A stretch of DNA of 64,000 nt from an uncultured Collinsella sp. (GCA_934621295.1 CAKTVB010000007.1:13079-77078); one strand, 5' to 3'; positions 26,771 to 36,095 are shown, counted from the stretch's first letter. The notes: a model not told the origin generated them from the sequence alone. Numbers and translations are program-made.

Positions 26771-27535
26771 ATGATCAAAGCTGCCTTTTTCGATGTCGAT
26801 GGAACGCTGCTTAACTCGTCGCATAAGATGCTCGAATCCACCAAGCAAGCTCTGGCGCAGCTTCAGGCAAACGGTATCCGAACGGTTCTTGCTACGGGTC
26901 GTGGCTCGTTCGAGCTGCCTCCCTGCATCAAGGGCCGTTTTGACTCCTACATCTGCTTCAATGGCCAGCTTTGCTTTGATAACGAAGGCGACTACCGCGA
27001 TTGTCCCATCGACCCGCAAGACGTGGACGGCATTATCGATGCCGTGGAGGCTGGAATCTTCGACGTCTACGCCCTTACGCGTATGGGAAGCTTTTTGAGC
27101 CGCGCCAATGCGCGTACCGAGGACTTTGCCACAAAGCTGGGGCTTTCCACCAAGGCAGACGACATCTCTCAGCTCAAAGGAGCCGCCGTCTATCAGTTCT
27201 GCGCGATCGTCGACACTCCCGAGGAGCATCTGGTGCGCGAGGCTGCAACTCATGTGCGTACCACGCGCTGGACGCCGCTATTTTGCGATGTGATTCCGGA
27301 GAAGGGCGGCAAGGGCACGGGAATCGTTGCCACGCTCGAGCGCTATGGTCTTGCTCCCGAGGAGGCTATCGCCTTTGGTGACGGAGAGAACGATCTGACG
27401 ATGTTCGACGAGTGCGGATGCTCTGTCGCCATGGGCAATGCGTGGGATCTGGTCCGTGAACGTGCCGACTACGTGACCGATGACTTGGACAGCGACGGCA
27501 TCTGGAACGCTTGCAAGCACTTCGGTCTTATCTAG
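26771..27535 (+). CDS. HAD-superfamily phosphatase, Cof type
   Basis: The 254-residue protein has all HAD motifs: FFDVDGTLLNS (nucleophile and general acid), LATGRG (motif II), GGKGTGI (lysine of motif III) and AFGDGENDLTMF (motif IV). A type IIB cap lies between. Such enzymes dephosphorylate sugar phosphates or cofactors such as FMN or PLP; the substrate cannot be read here. The ribosome-binding site is weak (GAAAG). TACAAT at about 26725 may be the -10 element. Confidence 0.88.
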   Translation: MIKAAFFDVDGTLLNSSHKMLESTKQALAQLQANGIRTVLATGRGSFELPPCIKGRFDSYICFNGQLCFDNEGDYRDCPIDPQDVDGIIDAVEAGIFDVYALTRMGSFLSRANARTEDFATKLGLSTKADDISQLKGAAVYQFCAIVDTPEEHLVREAATHVRTTRWTPLFCDVIPEKGGKGTGIVATLERYGLAPEEAIAFGDGENDLTMFDECGCSVAMGNAWDLVRERADYVTDDLDSDGIWNACKHFGLI

Positions 27536-27546
27536 GGGCTTGCCGC

Positions 27547-27966
27547 CTAGGCGGTCTCTCCGATGTCCTCGGCTTCCCGCTCCTGCTCCTGCTCCTGACA
27601 GGCGGGGCAGATGCCGTAGAAAAGGGTCTCATGCCGCGTGATTTCGTAGCCCGTTTCCTCCTCGACCATGCTATCGAGCGTGTGGTCGTGTTCGATCATG
27701 GCGTCGCAAACGGCGCCACAGCTGCAGCAGATCACGTGTGCGTGCGGGTCGCAGCGACGGTCAAAGCGGTTGCCGCCCGGCACCTCGATGCTGATGATAT
27801 CGCCCGTCTCTTCCAACAGGTTGAGGTTGCGATATACGGTGCCGCGGCTCACTTTGGGGTTCTGCTCGTGAACGTCGCGGTAGATATCTTCGGCGGTGGG
27901 GTGGTCGCCGTGGGCGCGAACAATGTCCAAAATCAGCGTGCGCTGTTTGGTGTTTCTGCGTTGCAT
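27547..27966 (-). CDS. Fur/PerR-family regulator
   Basis: Metal-dependent repressor of 139 residues. The N-terminal winged helix has HPTAEDIYRDVHEQNPKVSRGTVYRNL (core SRGTVYRNLNLLEE). The C-terminal metal domain has RFDRRCDPHAHVICCSCGAVCD and a second CxxC, ICPACQE, giving the structural zinc site. Length and the CPxC/CxxC pattern fit PerR-like members, but peroxide versus iron sensing cannot be settled. ATG 27966 follows AAGGAGG. A perfect inverted repeat lies 35 bases upstream, so autoregulation is likely. Confidence 0.88.
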   Translation of the reverse strand: MQRRNTKQRTLILDIVRAHGDHPTAEDIYRDVHEQNPKVSRGTVYRNLNLLEETGDIISIEVPGGNRFDRRCDPHAHVICCSCGAVCDAMIEHDHTLDSMVEEETGYEITRHETLFYGICPACQEQEQEREAEDIGETA

Positions 27967-28000
27967 GCGGTGCCGCCTCCTTACCCGTGCATGGTTAACT

Positions 28001-28027
28001 ATCGCAATTATATCAAATAATTGCGAT
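28001..28027. promoter_or_regulatory. Fur/PerR-box-like operator upstream of the Fur-family gene
   Basis: ATCGCAATTAT (28001-28011) and ATAATTGCGAT (28017-28027) are perfect 11-bp arms around ATCAA. The AATTAT/ATAATT core resembles PerR and Fur boxes. A TATAAT read on the minus strand is inside it. Confidence 0.7.
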
Positions 28028-28059
28028 TCATTCCTAATAACTTTCAACAACGGGTGTGT

Positions 28060-28464
28060 CTAGAAGCGCACTTCAAATGAGTCTTCAGCATCTTCTAGCT
28101 TGAGTTCGCGTTCGGCGGAAAGGCAAATGTTCGCACCCCAACCGGCATAACAGTCCTGCAGGTCGTCCATCAGCGCGGCAATCTGCACGCTCGGCCCCTG
28201 CAGCTCCATGTCGACGGAGCCGTCCTCACGGTTGATCACCCAGCCGGTGAGATGTCTCTCGCGTGCAATGTTTTGGGTGGTCCAGCGAAAGCCAACGCCT
28301 TGGACCGTGCCCGTATAATGCAGCCCCCAGCGAACAGGAGAGAAGTCGCCCGCAGCGCCACGTTCGCGCAGTTTTTGCGTGAGTTCGCATTCAAGTGCAC
28401 TGCGGGCGATTTTCTTGCTGCCGTCCGGTCCGGTCAAGCGGCGGAATTTGCTGAGGAACTTCAT
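28060..28464 (-). CDS. Acylphosphatase with an N-terminal extension
   Basis: Hydrolyses acyl phosphates. The C-terminal ~90 residues are a standard acylphosphatase domain: HYTGTVQGVGFRWTT carries the phosphate loop and catalytic Arg, followed by LTGWVINREDGSVDMELQG with the Asn. The first ~40 residues (MKFLSKFRRLTGPDGSKK) are extra and basic. 134 residues; ATG 28464 follows AAGGAGAG. It follows the Gfo/Idh gene by 37 bases, so co-transcription is likely. Confidence 0.88.
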   Translation of the reverse strand: MKFLSKFRRLTGPDGSKKIARSALECELTQKLRERGAAGDFSPVRWGLHYTGTVQGVGFRWTTQNIARERHLTGWVINREDGSVDMELQGPSVQIAALMDDLQDCYAGWGANICLSAERELKLEDAEDSFEVRF

Positions 28465-28501
28465 GGCGAATCTCTCCTTTGCAGGCGATGGGTGCTTGCG
28501 C

Positions 28502-29599
28502 TTAAGCTTGGGCACCCGCGCGATCCGCGGGAAAGACAATGCCCGCCTGCGCACGCGCCTGGTCCATCACATCCATGGTGGCAAGGGTGAGATCGCGGAA
28601 ATGCGCCACGGTGCCGTGGGCCCCGCATGTCGCCTCAAAGGTCGGGGTGCCTGCCTGCGTCTGCTCGACCGCATCGATAAAATCGGCAAGCTCGTAGCAC
28701 ATGCTGTTATCCGTCTTGGGCAGGTCGATTTCCTCGGTGCTGCCGGAGCTCGCGCAGGTCCTGGCCGCCATGCGCACGGCCACGCCCATCATATCGATGC
28801 GCATATGGCCGGGCATGGAGATGGAGTCGAGTGTGATGGTGCCGCACTCGCCCTCGATTTGCACGGGCGAGAAATCCTGCGTGAACTTGGAATAGTGAAG
28901 TGTTGCCACGGCACCCGGGTAGGTGCACATGATATTCCCCGCGGCGTCGATGGGGCCGTGGGTGATGTCTTCGGCTTGCGCGTCGATGAGGATGGGAGCG
29001 AAGGCGATGGCCTCGGGCACACCCAGAAGGTCGACCATGGGCTCCACGCTGTAGACGCCCATATCCATAAGGCCGCCAGATGCCATGTTACAGTCAAAGA
29101 TGTTGGTGTGGCGATGCGCAAGGATGTCGTCGTAGCGTGAGGAGTACTTGCCAAAGCGGATGGTGACGCGTCGCACGCGTCCGATCTGCTCAAGGGCGCT
29201 CTTGAACTGATAGTAAGCCGGGTCATGCAGGGGGCGCATCGCCTCGAGCGCCACGACGTTCGCGTGCCCGGCGGCGTCGAAGACCCCTTGGGCCTCGCGG
29301 CGATTGGAGCAGAAGGACTTCTCTACCAGCACATGCTTGCCGGCGTCGATGAGCGCGAGCGCCTGGGGCGCGTGGCAGGCGTTGGGGCTGCCAATGTAGA
29401 CCGCGTCGATCGAGGGGTCGGCGGCGAGCTCTTCCACCGAGGCATAGCTTCGCTCACCACTATGCTCCTGGGTGAAAGCGTGCGCGCGCTCGGCGTCGCG
29501 CGACTGCGCGCCAACGAAGACGGCGCGGTCGTTGGTGTGCAGCACCTCGATGAAGTTCTCGGTGATGGGGCTCGTTCCGATGGTTGCGATGCGAAGCAT
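28502..29599 (-). CDS. Gfo/Idh/MocA-family oxidoreductase
   Basis: NAD(P)-dependent sugar or polyol dehydrogenase family. The 365-residue protein starts with a Rossmann fold (MLRIATIGTSPITENFI) and holds YIGSPNACHAPQALALIDAGKHVLVEK (core GKHVLVEKSFCSN), where Lys of EK is the usual catalytic-site residue. ASGGLMDMGVYSVEPM is the second conserved block. ATG 29599 has AGGAGG upstream. The substrate is unknown; no sugar locus is adjacent. Confidence 0.88.
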   Translation of the reverse strand: MLRIATIGTSPITENFIEVLHTNDRAVFVGAQSRDAERAHAFTQEHSGERSYASVEELAADPSIDAVYIGSPNACHAPQALALIDAGKHVLVEKSFCSNRREAQGVFDAAGHANVVALEAMRPLHDPAYYQFKSALEQIGRVRRVTIRFGKYSSRYDDILAHRHTNIFDCNMASGGLMDMGVYSVEPMVDLLGVPEAIAFAPILIDAQAEDITHGPIDAAGNIMCTYPGAVATLHYSKFTQDFSPVQIEGECGTITLDSISMPGHMRIDMMGVAVRMAARTCASSGSTEEIDLPKTDNSMCYELADFIDAVEQTQAGTPTFEATCGAHGTVAHFRDLTLATMDVMDQARAQAGIVFPADRAGAQA

Positions 29600-29667
29600 G
29601 TTGCGCCTCCTGTGGTTCGGCGAAGTTTGTTCCCATGATACCGCGCGTGGTGCGGCGGGGCGCGGTA

Positions 29668-30156
29668 TCAGTCTGCGTCGCCCTCTACAAAGCCGGTGTC
29701 GACGATGCGCGGGCCTTTGTCTGCCGCGACCGTGGCAAGCTCGTCGCAGCGCTCGTTGTACTTGTGGCCCGCGTGCCCCTTGACCCACAGGAAGGTGACG
29801 TCATGCGGTTCTTTGGCAGCAATCAGGCGCTTCCAGAGGTCGGGGTTCTTCACCGGTTTTTTGGCCGCGGTTTTCCAGCCGCGCGCCTGCCAGCCGGCAA
29901 TCCAGTTCTTGTTAAAGGCGTTCACCACGTACTGCGAGTCGGAGTGCAGTTCTACCTCGCAGGGGCGCTTGAGGGCCTCGAGCGCGGCGATGACGCCCAT
30001 GAGCTCCATGCGGTTGTTGGTGGTGCGCTCGTAGCCGCAAGAGAGCTCGAGCACGTGCTCCTTGCCGGAAGGGGAGGTGTAGCGCAGCACGGCGCCGTAG
30101 CCTCCGTGCCCGGGGTTGCCGCGCGAGGCGCCGTCGGTATAGACGATGACTTTCAA
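29668..30156 (-). CDS. rnhA: Ribonuclease HI
   Basis: Cleaves the RNA strand of RNA-DNA hybrids. The 162-residue product shows the catalytic set: VYTDGASRGNPG (Asp), NNRMELMGVIAAL (Glu), LHSDSQYVVNAF (Asp) and HAGHKYNERCDELA (Asp). The start is TTG at 30156, supported by GGAGGAACC directly upstream and by the family N-terminus LKVIVYTDG; the frame is open further upstream but runs through non-protein-like sequence. The gene lies divergent from dnaE. Confidence 0.94.
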   Translation of the reverse strand: MKVIVYTDGASRGNPGHGGYGAVLRYTSPSGKEHVLELSCGYERTTNNRMELMGVIAALEALKRPCEVELHSDSQYVVNAFNKNWIAGWQARGWKTAAKKPVKNPDLWKRLIAAKEPHDVTFLWVKGHAGHKYNERCDELATVAADKGPRIVDTGFVEGDAD

Positions 30157-30384
30157 GGTTCCTCCTGCAGGGTCGTGTGTGCTGGGGTCATTATACGGTG
30201 CTGCCGCAGGTGCCACGGTGATCGCCGTGGCGCGCCATAGGCTTTCCCGAGTCGAACAAACTATGGGGCTTTCTGGGGTGACGGGGGCGGCTCGGTGCGT
30301 GTCTGGAGCGTGCGGTAGAATGCTTCGAGCAGAGATAATCACGCACATACGCTTGCCGCCGCGCATATCAGGGAGTTGCTTCAC

Positions 30385-33300
30385 ATGGCCTTCGTTCACC
30401 TTCATAACCATACAGAGTACTCGATGCTCGACGGAGCAACGCGCATCTCAGACATGGTGAAGCGTGCCGTCGACCTGGGCATGCCCGCCGTCGCCATCAC
30501 CGATCACGGTTACATGTACGGTGTGCCCGAGCTGTCGCTCGCCTGCGATGCGGTGAACCATAACGCGCCCGACTACAAGGTGTGGAGCCACGACAAGGCC
30601 TTCTTGGAGAAGGGCCGTCGCGACGAGCTGGAGGAGCCCGACCGCGAGGAGAACCCTCAGGGCTGGGAGCAGTACCACAAGGATATGGAGCTGTGGGATA
30701 AGCAGGGCAATATCGACGAGCTCAAGCCCGCGCCCGTCATCAAGCCCATCTTTGGCTGCGAGGTCTACTTTACCCCCGACGACACTCTTGCGCGCGACCG
30801 CAAGCCTGAGCTCTACCACATGATCTTGCTCGCCAAGAACCAGGAGGGCTACGTCAACCTGATGCAGACGGTCTCCGAGGCCGCTGTGCAGGGCTTTTAC
30901 TACAAGCCGCGCGTGACGCTCGACAACCTGCGCCGCCACGCCAAGGGCCTTATCTGCAGCTCCGCCTGCATCGCGGGCATCATTCCGCGCTGCATCGACC
31001 GCGGCGACATGGCCGGTGCCGTGTCGTGGGCAACGACCCTGCGCGACCTCTTCGATCCGGGCGATTTCTACATCGAGATCCAGGAGCACGGCATCACCAC
31101 CGACAACGGCATGACCGACGAGCAGCTGTCGCATCATCTCATCGAGATCGCTCAGCAGATCGGCGTGAAGGTCATCGCCACCAACGACTTCCATTACCTC
31201 ACGCGCGAGGATGCTCCCATCCAGGACGTGATGATGTGCATCGGTACAGGCTCCAAGATCGACGATCCCAACCGCATTCGCATGACGGGCTCCGAGTTCT
31301 ACATGAAGACTGAGGAAGAGATGCGTGCACTCTTCCCGTATTGCCAAGAGGCCATCGACAACACGCTCGAGATCGCCGAGAAGTGCGACGTCGAGCTCGA
31401 CTGGGATTCCATCATCCTGCCGCGCTTCCCGCTGCTCGATCCGGGCGAGACGCATGAGAGCCAGTTCCGCCGCGAGTGCGAGAAGGGCCTGCGCAAGTAC
31501 TACGGCGACGACTGGGAGACGCGCTCCATCAACGGCGTGTCCATCAAGGAGCGCTTTGAGTACGAATACAAGGTCATTTGCGACAAGGGTTTTGCCGCGT
31601 ACTTCCTCATCGTTGCCGAGTACGTCAAATGGGCCAAGGAAAACGGCATCGGCGTCGGTCCCGGCCGTGGCTCGGCCGCAGGCGCTATCGTCGCCTACGC
31701 CATGAACATCACCTCGTTCGACCCGCTGGAGAACGGCCTGATGTTCGAGAGGTTCCTGTCCCCGCAGCGTACCGAGATGCCCGATATCGATATGGACTTC
31801 GACGATGAGCGTCGCCTCGAGGTCGTGGAGCACGTGCGCCAGCTCTACGGTCCCGAGAAGGTCACCCACGTCATCACCTACTCGACCATCAAGGCCAAAC
31901 AGGCCATCAACGACTCCGCGCGCGTGCTCGATTACCCTGTGTACATGGGCCAGCGCCTGTCCAAGATGGTATCGAGCGATCCTTCCACCAAGCTGCGCCA
32001 GGTGCTCGAGCAGCAGCCGGGCAAAGAGGAGCTCTACAACCCCGATTTCGCCGATGCGTACAAGAACGACGAGGACGCGCGCCGCATCATCGACACGGCG
32101 CTTTCCATCGAGGGCCTCACGCGCGGCGAAGGCGTCCATGCCTGCGCCGTCCTTATCTGCCGCGACCCGGTGAACGAGCACGTGCCCACGAAGCTCGATA
32201 CCAAGGGCGGCGTCGAGATCACCCAGTACGAAGGCCATACGGTCGCCGACATGGGCCTGCTCAAGATGGACTTCCTGGGTCTTCGCACCCTCACCGTTAT
32301 CTCCAAGGCCAAGGCCAACATCAAGGCCAACTACGGTATCGATATCGACCCGGATGCGATTCCGTTCGATGACCCCGAGATCTTCAAGCTCATGGGTTCG
32401 GGCCATACGGCCGGTGTGTTCCAGGTCGAGTCTGCCGGCATGACGGCCACCATCAAGAACATGAAGCCCACCGAGTACAAGCACGTCGTAGCATTGATCG
32501 CCCTGTACCGCCCGGGCCCTCTGGGCGCAGGCATGGTCTCTTCCTACATCAACCGTATGAACGGCAAGGAGCCGGCGGTTTCCTACGACCCGCGCCTGGA
32601 CGACATCCTGGGCGAGACCTACGGCACCATGGTCTACCAGGAGCAGGTTATGCTCATCTCCGTCGAGATGTGCGGCTTTTCCAAGGGCGAGTCCGACTCG
32701 CGTATCCGTAAGCCCGTGGCCAAGAAGAAGATCAAGCTGCTCACTTCCACGGTCATGCACTGGGAGGACGGCTCGGATGAGACCACCTATGACCACTGGA
32801 TGAACGGTGCCGTCAAGAACGGCTACAAGAAGGAGACCGCGCAGAAGATCTGGGACGACGTTTTGGAGTTCGCGTCCTACGCCTTCAACAAGTCGCACTC
32901 GGCGGGCTACGCCATCCTCGTTATGCAGACGGCCTGGCTCAAGGCTCATTATCCCAACGAGTACATGGCGGCCGTGCTTACGTCCTACACCGGTAAGACC
33001 GAGAAGATCGTGCACTACGTCTCGGCCTGTCGTCACGACGGCATCGCCGTGCTTCCGCCAGACGTCAACGAATCGGGCATCGAGTTCACCGCAACCAAGG
33101 ACGGCGTGCGCTTTGGCCTTGCCGGTATCCGCGGCGTGGGCGAGGGCGTGGCAGAGGTCATCATCGAGGAACGCACCAAGAACGGCCCCTACAAAAACCT
33201 GCACGACCTGGTGGACCGCGTGGATTCGAGCAAGGTCAACCGTCGCGTTATCGAGGCTCTCATCAAGGCAGGCGGCTTTGACTCGACGGGCTACCCGCGC

Positions 33301-34191
33301 CGTCAGCTCATGACATTTGTGGACAAGAACAACCCCGAGAACATCATCGATTCTGCCGCCAAGCGCCAAAAAGACCGTGCATCGGGGCAGACGTCGCTGT
33401 TCGACATGTTCGGCGACGTGGAGGGCTCTGGTTTTGAGATCCAGGTCCCCGAGCCCGATGGCCAGGAATGGGACCGTCACATGAAGCTCTCGTTCGAACG
33501 CGAGGTTTTGGGCATCTACGTTTCCGACCACCCGCTGCGCCCCTTTGAGTACGCGCTGGGAAAGGCGCGCGAGTTCTCGCTCTCCCAGATCGATACCGGC
33601 GTGGAGCGCATGAGCCCCACGGGCGAGGGCATGGTCAACGTCGAGATTCCCGAGGGCAAGCCCTATTGGTTTGCCGGCATGGTCGCAAGCGTGCAGAAGA
33701 TGGTTACCAAAAAGGGTGCCGCCATGGCAAAGGTGCAGCTTGAGGACATGGAGGGCGAAGCGAGCGTCATCATGTTCCCCAAGGTGTTCGAAAGCGCCGA
33801 GGAGTTCCTGTATGGCGAGACCGACCCCGAGACCGGTGCGGTGCTGTCCGATGCGTTCATCCGCGTGCGCGGCAAGCTCGAGCGCAGCGACCGCGGCGAC
33901 CAGATCATCGCGGTGGAGGTCATGCCGCTGGAGCTTACCGAGGAGAGCAACCGCCCCAAGGTCTTTGAGGTGATGATTCCTTCCAATCGCTTTAGTCAGA
34001 GCAACATGAGCCGCTTGGCCGCGGTGTTTGCTGCCAACCCCGGCGGCGACCGCGTTGAGCTGTTTGTGGAACAGGCAGATGGCCAGACCATGCGTGCCGA
34101 GATCCCCGTGCGCGTGAACGCCAAGTCGATCCCGCTTTTGGCCGAGACGCGCGGCATCGTAGGCAACCAGGGCCGCGTTACCGTCATCTAG
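30385..34191 (+). CDS. dnaE: DNA polymerase III alpha subunit
   Basis: Replicative polymerase, 1268 residues. The N-terminal PHP domain starts AFVHLHNHTEYSMLDGA. The catalytic block is PDIDMDFDDERR (Asp467, Asp469), with GVGPGRGSAAGAIVAY just before. Tandem HhH and OB domains close the protein (YWFAGMVASVQKMVTKKG). In the fingers, the usual LRRAMGKKK stretch reads SDSRIRKPVAKKK followed by an insertion with HWEDGSDETTYDHW. ATG 30385 has AGGGAG upstream. The stop is followed by the third 32-bp repeat. Confidence 0.95.
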   Translation: MAFVHLHNHTEYSMLDGATRISDMVKRAVDLGMPAVAITDHGYMYGVPELSLACDAVNHNAPDYKVWSHDKAFLEKGRRDELEEPDREENPQGWEQYHKDMELWDKQGNIDELKPAPVIKPIFGCEVYFTPDDTLARDRKPELYHMILLAKNQEGYVNLMQTVSEAAVQGFYYKPRVTLDNLRRHAKGLICSSACIAGIIPRCIDRGDMAGAVSWATTLRDLFDPGDFYIEIQEHGITTDNGMTDEQLSHHLIEIAQQIGVKVIATNDFHYLTREDAPIQDVMMCIGTGSKIDDPNRIRMTGSEFYMKTEEEMRALFPYCQEAIDNTLEIAEKCDVELDWDSIILPRFPLLDPGETHESQFRRECEKGLRKYYGDDWETRSINGVSIKERFEYEYKVICDKGFAAYFLIVAEYVKWAKENGIGVGPGRGSAAGAIVAYAMNITSFDPLENGLMFERFLSPQRTEMPDIDMDFDDERRLEVVEHVRQLYGPEKVTHVITYSTIKAKQAINDSARVLDYPVYMGQRLSKMVSSDPSTKLRQVLEQQPGKEELYNPDFADAYKNDEDARRIIDTALSIEGLTRGEGVHACAVLICRDPVNEHVPTKLDTKGGVEITQYEGHTVADMGLLKMDFLGLRTLTVISKAKANIKANYGIDIDPDAIPFDDPEIFKLMGSGHTAGVFQVESAGMTATIKNMKPTEYKHVVALIALYRPGPLGAGMVSSYINRMNGKEPAVSYDPRLDDILGETYGTMVYQEQVMLISVEMCGFSKGESDSRIRKPVAKKKIKLLTSTVMHWEDGSDETTYDHWMNGAVKNGYKKETAQKIWDDVLEFASYAFNKSHSAGYAILVMQTAWLKAHYPNEYMAAVLTSYTGKTEKIVHYVSACRHDGIAVLPPDVNESGIEFTATKDGVRFGLAGIRGVGEGVAEVIIEERTKNGPYKNLHDLVDRVDSSKVNRRVIEALIKAGGFDSTGYPRRQLMTFVDKNNPENIIDSAAKRQKDRASGQTSLFDMFGDVEGSGFEIQVPEPDGQEWDRHMKLSFEREVLGIYVSDHPLRPFEYALGKAREFSLSQIDTGVERMSPTGEGMVNVEIPEGKPYWFAGMVASVQKMVTKKGAAMAKVQLEDMEGEASVIMFPKVFESAEEFLYGETDPETGAVLSDAFIRVRGKLERSDRGDQIIAVEVMPLELTEESNRPKVFEVMIPSNRFSQSNMSRLAAVFAANPGGDRVELFVEQADGQTMRAEIPVRVNAKSIPLLAETRGIVGNQGRVTVI

Positions 34192-34194
34192 CCC

Positions 34195-34226
34195 GTGACA
34201 AAAAGTCCTCAGGTTTATTTTGTCAC
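34195..34226 (+). repeat. 32-bp palindromic interspersed repeat, copy 3
   Basis: Starts three bases after the dnaE stop. Reads GTGACAAAAAGTCCTCAGG and ends GGTTTATTTTGTCAC; the arms GTGACAAAA/TTTTGTCAC pair perfectly over 9 bases. Confidence 0.88.
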
Positions 34227-34288
34227 GTGGGGTACCTAACTAATTGTCGTGGAGTCTGGAAGCGTGGAGCCTGGAAGGGGAGGCCGAA

Positions 34289-35347
34289 ATGCCGTTTTCT
34301 ATCGTGAGGTCCGACATCGCTCGGTTGGACGTTGACGCTGTTGTCAACGCCGCGAACGAGGGCTTGCTTCCGGGCGGCGGCGTGTGCGGCGCCATCTTCT
34401 CTGCCGCGGGTTATGAGCAGCTGCAGGCGGCCTGCCGCAGAATCGCTCCGTGTCCCACGGGCAGCGCCATGGTGACGCGGGGCTTTGACCTGCCTGCGCG
34501 CTGGATCATTCATGCGGTGGGGCCGCGCTGGATCGATGGTCTCCATGGTGAGGAAAGCCTGCTGCGCCGCGCCTATCGCTCGGCACTCGATCAGGCGGCT
34601 CGATTGCGGGTTGCAAGCGTCGCCTTTCCGCTTATTTCCGCAGGCATCTATGGGTATCCGCCCGCCGCCGCGTTCGATGTGGCGTGCGAGGAGATCAGGC
34701 GCTTCTTGAGCGATCACGCCGGTACCGACGTCGGTGACATACGCGTGGTGCTTGCCGTATACGACCGCCAAGCCTTTGCGGCAAGCCTCGATTGCTATGA
34801 CGAGGTGTCGCTGTGCATCGAAGAGGCTCAGGGCGAGAAGTCCTTTTTCTCATACGACGGCGCCTCGCTCGCGGCAGATGTGGCGGAGCCCCTCGACATC
34901 AACGCCCTCTCCGCTCCCGTTGCGGAGCCCGAATACGCCACGGCATCGTGCCGCCAGACGCGCGCAATCGACGAAGAGGAGATTGCCAAGCTGCTTGACG
35001 GACTCGACGCCTCATTCTCGCAGACGGTCCTATCGCTTATCGATGCTCGCGGCCTGACCGATGTCGAGGTCTACAAGCGTGCGAATCTGTCTCGACAGCT
35101 CTTTAGCAAGATCCGACGAGACCAAGGCTACAAACCCACTAAAGCCACGGCGGTGGCGCTCGCCATCGCGCTTGAGCTCTCGCCTGACGAGTGCGATGAC
35201 TTGCTCGAACGTGCCGGCTTTAGCCTTTCAACATCATCGAAGTTCGACGTGATCGTTCGCTACTTTATCGAGCGCGAATGCTATGACATCTACAAGCTCA
35301 ACGCGATGCTCTTTGCGTTTGACCAGCCGCTTTTGGGGCCGATGTAG
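34289..35347 (+). CDS. Macro-domain protein fused to a C-terminal helix-turn-helix region
   Basis: The first ~170 residues form a macro domain (ADP-ribose binding or hydrolysis): VVNAANEGLLPGGGVCGAI carries the Asn and glycine loop, and PLISAGIYGYP the second loop. After a linker, residues ~228-352 are helical and resemble an XRE-type HTH: LTDVEVYKRANLSRQLFSKIRR and TAVALAIALELSPDECDDLL. ATG 34289 has GGGAGG upstream. The next gene encodes a vWA protein on the same strand. The combination suggests a DNA- or RNA-linked ADP-ribose sensor, but this is inference. Confidence 0.85.
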   Translation: MPFSIVRSDIARLDVDAVVNAANEGLLPGGGVCGAIFSAAGYEQLQAACRRIAPCPTGSAMVTRGFDLPARWIIHAVGPRWIDGLHGEESLLRRAYRSALDQAARLRVASVAFPLISAGIYGYPPAAAFDVACEEIRRFLSDHAGTDVGDIRVVLAVYDRQAFAASLDCYDEVSLCIEEAQGEKSFFSYDGASLAADVAEPLDINALSAPVAEPEYATASCRQTRAIDEEEIAKLLDGLDASFSQTVLSLIDARGLTDVEVYKRANLSRQLFSKIRRDQGYKPTKATAVALAIALELSPDECDDLLERAGFSLSTSSKFDVIVRYFIERECYDIYKLNAMLFAFDQPLLGPM

Positions 35348-35486
35348 CACGAAGCGGCACTCGGCACGCTCTGCGGCCCTGCCGCACCGATGTCGCTTGA
35401 CGGTTTACCTCCCGTGGCACCTCGCCTCCTATCTTTGAGATAGACGGACGGGCATGGGGCCCTCCGCACGCCCCAAGGAGGCAATC

Positions 35487-36095
35487 ATGAAGAAGAACCT
35501 GACCGAGCTTGTATTCATCCTCGACAAAAGCGGTTCCATGTGCAATCTGGTTGACGACACCATCGGCGGATACAACGCGCTACTCAAGCAAAACAAGATG
35601 ACGGAGGGCGAGGCGCTTGTATCCACGGTGCTGTTCAATCATAAATCACAGGTGCTGCACGACCGTGTACCTATCGAGGACGTGGCCCTACTGACCTCGC
35701 GAGATTACGTGCCGAGTGGATGTACAGCGCTTCTTGATGCCGTGGGCGGTGCCATCCGTTATCACGAGCGCGTGCAGCACATTTTGCCGCCCGAGTTGCG
35801 TCCGGAGCATACTCTGTTCTGCATCACCACTGATGGTCTTGAGAACGCGAGCAAAGAGTACAGCTACGCTCGCGTTAAGCGCATGATATCGGCGGCGCAG
35901 GAGCGCGGCTGGGAGTTCATGTTCTTGGGCGCCAATATCGACGCTGCCGAAGAGGCGGGCCGCCTGGGCATCCGTGAAGATCGAGCTGTGCAGTACGAGC
36001 CGACGCCGGATGGTGTTTTGTTCGCCTTTGATACCCTGTGCCAAGCCTCTGTCGCCATGAGGTGCGGCGAGGACCTTGATTTCGAAGAACACTAG
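35487..36095 (+). CDS. von Willebrand factor A-domain protein
   Basis: A 202-residue single-domain vWA protein without signal peptide, so cytoplasmic. The metal-ion-dependent adhesion site is intact: DKSGSM (Asp13, Ser15, Ser17), SGCTALLDAV (Thr) and TTDGLENAS (Asp). AAGGAGG lies 6 bases before the ATG. It follows the macro-HTH gene by 139 bases and ends in a strong terminator, so the two probably act together. TerY-like vWA proteins are the nearest known type; the partner is unknown. Confidence 0.85.
   Translation: MKKNLTELVFILDKSGSMCNLVDDTIGGYNALLKQNKMTEGEALVSTVLFNHKSQVLHDRVPIEDVALLTSRDYVPSGCTALLDAVGGAIRYHERVQHILPPELRPEHTLFCITTDGLENASKEYSYARVKRMISAAQERGWEFMFLGANIDAAEEAGRLGIREDRAVQYEPTPDGVLFAFDTLCQASVAMRCGEDLDFEEH

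Noticed and set aside
30448..33531. A 1027-codon open frame on the minus strand opposite dnaE
   Set aside because: Same cause: codon bias of dnaE leaves the opposite frame without stops. No domain or ribosome-binding site supports it.
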